Positions 41,128 through 46,805 of a DNA stretch of 46,805 bases are shown here, piece by piece. The stretch covers positions 1 through 46,805 of the forward strand of contig JAUNTQ010000018.1 in assembly GCA_030538605.1 (NCBI GenBank), in the 5' to 3' direction. Numbering within the stretch: position 1 is the stretch's first letter; every line of letters begins with the position of its first letter. The position numbers and the translations under genes were made by a program. Origin of the DNA: Pseudomonadota bacterium. Lineage in GTDB: Bacteria > Pseudomonadota > Gammaproteobacteria > Burkholderiales > Burkholderiaceae_C. The notes beneath the pieces are model-generated. The model was not told the origin of the DNA, searched no databases, and saw nothing but the letters and a program-made list of their open reading frames with translations.

Positions 41128-41158
41128 AAAAAAGGGCCGCTGTTGCCAGCGGCCCTTT
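41128..41158 (-). terminator. Rho-independent terminator of groES-groEL
   Basis: On the reverse strand AAAGGGCCGCTG-GCAA-CAGCGGCCCTTT forms a perfect 12-bp stem followed by a run of T. It lies 48 bp after the groEL stop. Confidence 0.95.
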
Positions 41159-41205
41159 CATTTGCAGCACCCGCCCCTGCCTGGGGCGAGCAGAGCAGGC
41201 GAGAT

Positions 41206-42938
<1,733 letters not shown>

Positions 42939-42945
42939 CTAAAGA

Positions 42946-43236
42946 TTACTTCTCGACGACTGCAAACAGGTCGTCTTCCTTCATCACCAGCAGCTCGTCG
43001 CCATCGACCTTGACGGTCTGGCCGCTGTACTTGCCGAACAGCACGCGGTCGCCCACTTTCACGTTCATGGCAGAGACTTCGCCCTTGTCGTTCTTCTTGC
43101 CCGGGCCGACGGCCATGACTTCGCCCTGGTCGGGCTTTTCAGCGGCGTTGTCGGGAATGACGATGCCCGAGGCGGTCTTGGTTTCGTTCTCCAGGCGCTT
43201 GACGATCACGCGATCGGCGAGGGGGCGCAGTTTCAT
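42946..43236 (-). CDS. groES: 10-kDa co-chaperonin GroES
   Basis: A 96-residue co-chaperonin that caps the GroEL ring. Starts [40 protein letters not shown] split over residues 1-40, the mobile loop TASGIVIP is intact, and the C-terminal [17 protein letters not shown] is standard. The ATG at 43236 is preceded by TAGGAGCACC. An upstream extension of the frame runs through the promoter and operator and is not coding. It is the first gene of the operon. Confidence 0.98.
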   Translation of the reverse strand: MKLRPLADRVIVKRLENETKTASGIVIPDNAAEKPDQGEVMAVGPGKKNDKGEVSAMNVKVGDRVLFGKYSGQTVKVDGDELLVMKEDDLFAVVEK

Positions 43237-43334
43237 GGGTGCTCCTAAGTACAAGGTATTCAACGGTTTTTTGACCCTGCTGCGCATCAAAAAAGCGGCA
43301 GCCGGCCGCAAGGCGATGGGGCCAAGCGCCGTTG

Positions 43335-43361
43335 TTAGCACTCAACCCCAACGAGTGCCAA
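43335..43361. promoter_or_regulatory. CIRCE operator (HrcA site) of groES-groEL
   Basis: TTAGCACTC-N9-GAGTGCCAA matches the CIRCE consensus TTAGCACTC-N9-GAGTGCTAA with one base changed. It lies 98 bp before the groES start and its outer end overlaps the -10 region of the promoter, so HrcA repression is expected. The hrcA gene itself is not in the window. Confidence 0.93.
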
Positions 43362-43389
43362 TGATAAGGGCAAACGCGGGGGTTTCAAG
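43361..43389 (-). promoter_or_regulatory. Heat-shock promoter of groES-groEL (sigma-32-like)
   Basis: On the reverse strand CTTGAAA (43383-43389) is followed after 12 bp by CCCTTATCAT. This fits the sigma-32 pattern CTTGAAA-N-CCCCAT reasonably, and also a sigma-70 reading TTGAAA-16 bp-TATCAT. Dual control by sigma-32 and by HrcA is therefore likely. Confidence 0.75.
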
Positions 43390-43511
43390 GGTGGGTGGTG
43401 GGCCGTGAGGGGCGAACCAGCAGCGATAATCCCGCGCCAAATCCTGCGCTGCCCAAAGGGATGGGCGCGTTTGACGTGATTTTTGTCGTGAGCGAGTGAG
43501 GGAGACCGCCC

Positions 43512-44960
43512 GTGCTGATCAGCTTCATCGTTGTGTATCTGCTGGTGTCCATCGGCATTGGCCTGTATGCCGCCACGCGGGTGAAGAACACCGCGGATTA
43601 CGCCGTGGCGGGGCGCAATTTGCCGCTGGCGGTGGTGATTGCCACCACGTTTGCGACCTGGTTTGGCTCGGAGACGGTGCTGGGTGTGCCGTCGGAGTTC
43701 GTCAAGCACGGGCTGGGCGGCATCGTGGAAGACCCGTTTGGCGCGGGCATGTGCCTGGTGCTGGTGGGCTTTTTCTTTGCGCGCAAGCTGTATGCGCGCC
43801 ACATCCTGACCATTGGCGACTATTACCGCCAGCGCTTTGGCCGCGTGATCGAGGTGCTGTGCTCGCTCATCATCATCTTCAGCTACCTGGGCTGGGTGGG
43901 CGCGCAGATCACGGCGCTGGGGCTGGTGTTCAACCTGCTCACGCAGGGCGCGATTCCGGTGGCCTGGGGCATGGTCATCGGTACCACGGTGGTGCTGGTC
44001 TACACGCTTTACGGCGGCATGTGGTCGGTGGCGCTGACCGATTTCGTGCAGATGATCGTCATCACCGTGGGCCTGCTGGCCATTGCCTGGTTTGCCGCCG
44101 ACATGGCGGGCGGCGCGCGCGAGGTGGTCAGCTACGCCGCGCGCGAAGGCAAGTTCCAGTTCTTTCCCACCGGCGGGCTGAAGGAGTGGACGTTTTTCTT
44201 CGCTGCCGCCATCACCATGATGCTCGGCTCGGTGCCGCAGCAGGACGTGTTTCAGCGCGTGATGTCCTCGCGCGACGAGAAGACCGCCGTGCGCGGCCCC
44301 ATCATCGGCGGCACGCTATACATCCTGTTCGCCTTCGTGCCGATGTTCGTGGTGGTGGCCGCGCTGATGGTGCTGCCCGAGACGCAGGGGCTGCTGGCCG
44401 GTGACGCGCAGCGCGTGCTGCCCACGCTGGTGCTGGAGCACATGCCGATCGGCCTGCAAGTGGCCTTCTTCGGCGCGCTGCTGTCGGCCATCATGTCTAC
44501 CGCGTCGGCCACGCTGCTGGCACCGTCGACCACGTTCGTGGAAAACATCTTGCGCAATCTGCGCCCGGGCATGAGCGACCAGCAGACGCTGAAGGCCATG
44601 CGCATCAGCGTGCTGGTGTTCACCGTGTGCGTGCTGATTTACGCGATCACGATGGAAGGCTCGTCCATTTACGAGCTGGTGGCGGGCGCGTATCAGGTGC
44701 CGCTGGTGGGCGCGTTCGTGCCGCTGGCCTTTGGCGTGTACTGGAAGCGCGCGACCACGCAGGGCGCGCTGCTGGCGGTGGCGCTGGGCATCGGGGTGTG
44801 GCTGCTGTTCGTGGCCAGCCCGATGCTGCACGAGGCGTTTCCGCAGCAGCTGGCAGGCGTGCTGGCGGCCATTGCGGGCATGGTGTTCGGCTCGCTCGCG
44901 CCGCAGTTCGTGGCTGATACCAAGGGGCAGGTGCGGCACTATGAGGGCAGTGCGGCCTGA
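43512..44960 (+). CDS. Sodium:solute symporter (SSS family)
   Basis: A 482-residue inner-membrane symporter with about 13 hydrophobic segments. N-terminal VVYLLVSIGIGLYAATRVKNTADYAVAGRNLPL is the standard SSS start, followed by TTFATWFGSETVLGVPSEFV, YRQRFGRVIEVLCSLIIIFSYLGWVGAQITALG (split), GGMWSVALTDFVQMIVITVG (the family signature region) and LLSAIMSTASATLLAPST. The sequence resembles the pantothenate/proline/solute branch, but substrate cannot be assigned. The start is GTG at 43512 preceded by GAGGGAG. It diverges from groES. A 76-bp palindrome follows 9 bp after the stop. Confidence 0.88.
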   Translation: MLISFIVVYLLVSIGIGLYAATRVKNTADYAVAGRNLPLAVVIATTFATWFGSETVLGVPSEFVKHGLGGIVEDPFGAGMCLVLVGFFFARKLYARHILTIGDYYRQRFGRVIEVLCSLIIIFSYLGWVGAQITALGLVFNLLTQGAIPVAWGMVIGTTVVLVYTLYGGMWSVALTDFVQMIVITVGLLAIAWFAADMAGGAREVVSYAAREGKFQFFPTGGLKEWTFFFAAAITMMLGSVPQQDVFQRVMSSRDEKTAVRGPIIGGTLYILFAFVPMFVVVAALMVLPETQGLLAGDAQRVLPTLVLEHMPIGLQVAFFGALLSAIMSTASATLLAPSTTFVENILRNLRPGMSDQQTLKAMRISVLVFTVCVLIYAITMEGSSIYELVAGAYQVPLVGAFVPLAFGVYWKRATTQGALLAVALGIGVWLLFVASPMLHEAFPQQLAGVLAAIAGMVFGSLAPQFVADTKGQVRHYEGSAA

Positions 44961-44969
44961 GAAAATGTG

Positions 44970-45045
44970 AGCTGCTTGCGTACGTTATTAAACAATTTCA
45001 GATACTTTATTATAGAAAATTGTTTAATAACGTACGCAAGAAGCT
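44970..45045. repeat. 76-bp AT-rich palindrome, copy 5 of 5
   Basis: Begins AGCTGCTTGCGTACG and ends CGTACGCAAGAAGCT, with inner arms TTATTAAACAATTT and AAATTGTTTAATAA. The pairing extends outward through AAAATGTG / CACATTTT. It lies just after the symporter gene and may end its transcript. Confidence 0.92.
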
Positions 45046-45069
45046 CACATTTTAATTCGACACAGCCTT

Positions 45070-45152
45070 GTAGGCTGGGTAGAGCCGAAGGCGAAACCCA
45101 GCGTTCTGGCGAGCCGGTCTGCTGGGTTTCGCTTTCGCTCTACCCAGCCTAC
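45070..45152. repeat. GTAGGCTGGGTAGAG palindromic repeat, copy 6 of 6
   Basis: GTAGGCTGGGTAGAGCCGAA on the left, TTCGCTCTACCCAGCCTAC on the right. It directly follows the 76-bp palindrome. Together they fill the first half of the 358-bp gap before fmdB; nothing else is recognised there. Confidence 0.88.
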
Positions 45153-45318
45153 GAGGCGGTGGCCTGTCCGGCGTGTGTTGGTCCCTCAATGCTTTCGCGT
45201 TCTTCGCGAATGGGGCCGTTTACCCAGCGGCACCAACGCCGGCCTCCGCCTTTTTATAATCAAAGGTTTTTCGCGTTTCCAGCGCGTTTCCGCCTCTTTT
45301 CAGGTTTTTCACCTCACC

Positions 45319-45669
45319 ATGCCCATCTACGCCTACAAGTGCGCCAGCTGCGGGTTCGCCAAGGACGTGCTGCAGAAAATGTCCGACGCGCCGCTCACCC
45401 AGTGCCCGTCCTGCGGGGCCGATGCGTTTGCCAAGCAGCTCACGGCGGCAGGCTTTCAGCTCAAGGGCTCGGGCTGGTATGTGACCGACTTCCGCGACGG
45501 CAACAAAGGCGGCAGCAAAGACAGCAAACCTGCCGACAAGCCCGCCGACGGTGCCGCTGCGGCCAAGCCCGACAGCGCCGCGCCCGCGCCCGCCGCATCG
45601 CCGTCCCCCGCCCCTTCACCTGCGCCAGCCCCCGCGCCCAGCAGCGGCAAGGCTTCGTCCGCCGACTGA
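45319..45669 (+). CDS. FmdB-family zinc-ribbon protein
   Basis: A 116-residue small protein. The first 40 residues are an FmdB/CxxC zinc ribbon: MPIYAYKCASCGFAKDVLQKM then TQCPSCGADAF, with the two CxxC pairs that bind zinc. SGWYVTDFRD marks the usual end of the conserved part. The remaining 50 residues are a Lys/Asp then Ala/Pro-rich low-complexity tail. The function is unknown; the family is often called a putative regulatory protein. The ATG at 45319 is the conserved start; an upstream in-frame extension from 45175 is not conserved. It precedes a DUF502 gene and aspS, a gene order common in this family of bacteria. Confidence 0.93.
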   Translation: MPIYAYKCASCGFAKDVLQKMSDAPLTQCPSCGADAFAKQLTAAGFQLKGSGWYVTDFRDGNKGGSKDSKPADKPADGAAAAKPDSAAPAPAASPSPAPSPAPAPAPSSGKASSAD

Positions 45670-45694
45670 CGCGGCTGCCACCGCACCACCCACC

Positions 45695-46402
45695 ATGATG
45701 TCCCGCTTGCGGCAGTACTTCGTCACCGGCTTGCTGGTGTGGCTGCCCATGGGCGTCACCGTGTGGGTGCTGCTGTGGCTGGTGGGCATTCTCGACAGCA
45801 TTTTTCTGGCCCTGCTGGCCGCCGCCGAAGCCGTGGTGCCGGGCCTCACCCCGCTGGCCGACCAGCTGCGGCGCATTCCCGGGCTGGGCGTGATTCTGGT
45901 GGCGGTGGTGGTGCTGTCCACGGGCCTGTTCGTGGCCAACATGTTCGGCCAGTGGTGGCTGCGCCAGTGGGACCGGCTGATGACGCGCATCCCCGTGGTG
46001 CGCAGCATTTACAGCAGCGTCAAGCAGGTGTCCGACACGCTGTTTTCGGGCAGCGGCCAGGCGTTTTCCAAGGCCCTGCTGGTGCAATACCCGCGCCAGG
46101 GCGCGTGGACGGTGGCCTTTCTCACCGGCCGCCCCGGCGGCGAGGTGGCGCGCGAGCTGGGCGGCGACTACGTCAGCGTCTACGTGCCCACCACGCCCAA
46201 CCCCACGTCGGGCTTTTTCCTCATGCTGCCGCGCGCCGACGTGGTGGAGCTGAAGATGAGCGTGGACGAAGCGCTCAAATACGTCATCTCCATGGGCGTG
46301 GTCGTGCCGCCGCTGCGCGAGCCGCCCCCCGGCACGCCCGCGCCCCCGGCGCAAATTCCCGGTGTCACCGGCCCTGTGCTCCCGCCTGCTTCCGAGCCCT
46401 GA
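45695..46402 (+). CDS. DUF502 family inner-membrane protein
   Basis: A 235-residue membrane protein with two N-terminal helices (QYFVTGLLVWLPMGVTVWVLLWLVG and IPGLGVILVAVVVLSTGLFVANMFG) and a soluble C-terminal domain. Family motifs are DRLMTRIPVVRSIYSSVKQVSDTL, VQYPRQGAWTVAFLTG, SVYVPTTPNPTSGFFLMLP and MSVDEALKYVISMGVV. The last 30 residues are Pro-rich. The function is unknown, though the family is widespread in bacteria and plants. Start at 45695 or the adjacent ATG 45698 (MMSRLRQYF). It lies between fmdB and aspS. Confidence 0.92.
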   Translation: MMSRLRQYFVTGLLVWLPMGVTVWVLLWLVGILDSIFLALLAAAEAVVPGLTPLADQLRRIPGLGVILVAVVVLSTGLFVANMFGQWWLRQWDRLMTRIPVVRSIYSSVKQVSDTLFSGSGQAFSKALLVQYPRQGAWTVAFLTGRPGGEVARELGGDYVSVYVPTTPNPTSGFFLMLPRADVVELKMSVDEALKYVISMGVVVPPLREPPPGTPAPPAQIPGVTGPVLPPASEP

Positions 46403-46468
46403 AAACGCCCTGCCGACACGCCCTGCCATTGATCCGAAAGCCATGCACTTGAACGAATCAGCCCGTGC

Positions 46469-46544
46469 CGTCATTCCCGCGCAGGCGGGAATCCAGCGTC
46501 TGCGCCGGTGCCACGGCTGGATTCCCGCCTGCGCGGGAATGACC
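46469..46544. repeat. dRS3-like 76-bp repeat, copy 3 of 3
   Basis: Begins CGTCATTCCCGCGCAGGCGG and ends CCTGCGCGGGAATGACC, one mismatch from perfect at the tip. The upstream flank GAAAGCCATGCACTTGAACG matches copy 1. It lies between the DUF502 gene and aspS. Confidence 0.88.
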
Positions 46545-46613
46545 GATTTTTTGAAGTCGCGAGCTTTCGGCGCAATATCTCCCAGCTTCTTTTGAAAGAA
46601 CCATTCCATAGAT

Positions 46614-46657
46614 GTTCTTTCGCGTCCTTCGCGAGTTCTTTGCGTCCTTCGCGTCCG
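46614..46657. repeat. Short tandem CTTTCGCGTCCTTCGCG repeats before aspS
   Basis: TTCTTTCGCGTCCTTCGCGAG is followed by TTCTTTGCGTCCTTCGCGTCC. The two units of about 20 bp differ by a single base deletion. It lies about 40 bp before the aspS start. Confidence 0.6.
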
Positions 46658-46693
46658 GCAGTTTCTGAAGTCTTTCACTACCCCTTCATCATC

Positions 46694-46805
46694 ATGTCCT
46701 CCATGCGAACCCATTACTGCGGCCTTGTCGCCGAAGCCCTGATTGGCCAGACCGTCACCCTGTGCGGCTGGGTCAACCGTCGGCGCGACCACGGCGGCGT
46801 CATCT
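46694..46805 (+). CDS. aspS: Aspartyl-tRNA synthetase, N-terminus only
   Basis: The last 112 bp encode the start of Asp[11 protein letters not shown], then [21 protein letters not shown], the first strands of the OB-fold anticodon-binding domain. The enzyme charges tRNA-Asp (or both Asp and Asn in the non-discriminating type; not decidable here). The start may be 46694 or the in-frame ATG at 46703, which gives MRTHYCG as in most homologues. No strong ribosome-binding site is seen before either. The gene is cut by the window end. Confidence 0.92.
   Translation, partial: MSSMRTHYCGLVAEALIGQTVTLCGWVNRRRDHGGVI

Overview
The window is about 47 kb of GC-rich DNA from a beta-proteobacterium. It most likely belongs to Burkholderiales, family Comamonadaceae (Acidovorax/Comamonas/Alicycliphilus-like). 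The evidence is the Omp32-type porins, the Bug/TctC orphan receptors, the ubiquinone gene coq7, the fmdB-DUF502-aspS gene order and the types of interspersed palindromic repeats. These assignments come from reading the sequence and from family knowledge. No database search was run.

Layout. 1-6.2 kb, minus strand: an iron-uptake block (fbpB start, fbpA, an FMN-dependent 2-hydroxyacid oxidase, piuC and a Fiu-type TonB receptor) with a probable Fur-controlled promoter at 6.2 kb. 6.3-6.9 kb: a Doc-type toxin with an AbrB/MazE-fold antitoxin. 7.05-7.8 kb: a DUF4239 membrane protein. 8.0-12.75 kb: a two-gene NAD-dependent formate dehydrogenase of the FDH1 type (NuoE-NuoF fusion plus a large molybdo/tungsto-pterin subunit). 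12.9-13.6 kb: DUF1841 and a 72-aa membrane protein. 14.2-22.3 kb: the lower catechol/beta-ketoadipate pathway (LysR regulator; catB, catC, catD, pcaI, pcaJ, pcaF) with two orphan TctC binding proteins. Together these convert cis,cis-muconate to succinyl-CoA and acetyl-CoA; catechol dioxygenase (catA) is not in the window. 22.5-25.8 kb: coq7 and two porins. 26.1-32.2 kb: a five-gene peptide/nickel-type ABC transporter. 32.6-35.4 kb: a methionine ABC transporter metNIQ. 35.5-38.0 kb: transaldolase and glucose-6-phosphate isomerase in overlapping reading frames. 38.4-40.9 kb: an L,D-transpeptidase and an unrecognised membrane-anchored protein. 41.2-43.4 kb: groES-groEL with a clear CIRCE operator inside a sigma-32-like promoter. 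43.5-45.0 kb: a sodium:solute symporter. 45.3 kb to the end: fmdB, a DUF502 protein and the start of aspS.

The most unusual content is a dense set of interspersed palindromic repeats. One AT-rich family has five copies, each exactly 76 bp, whose arm sequences diverge but stay self-complementary. A second, dRS3-like family has three copies, also 76 bp each. A roughly 83-bp GTAGGCTGGGTAGAG family has six copies. A GC-rich CTCCC..GGGAG family is inserted in frame inside the formate dehydrogenase alpha gene. Several copies sit inside operons (the peptide ABC operon and metIQ), where they may shape mRNA ends. No rRNA, tRNA, CRISPR array, intact insertion sequence or prophage gene was seen.
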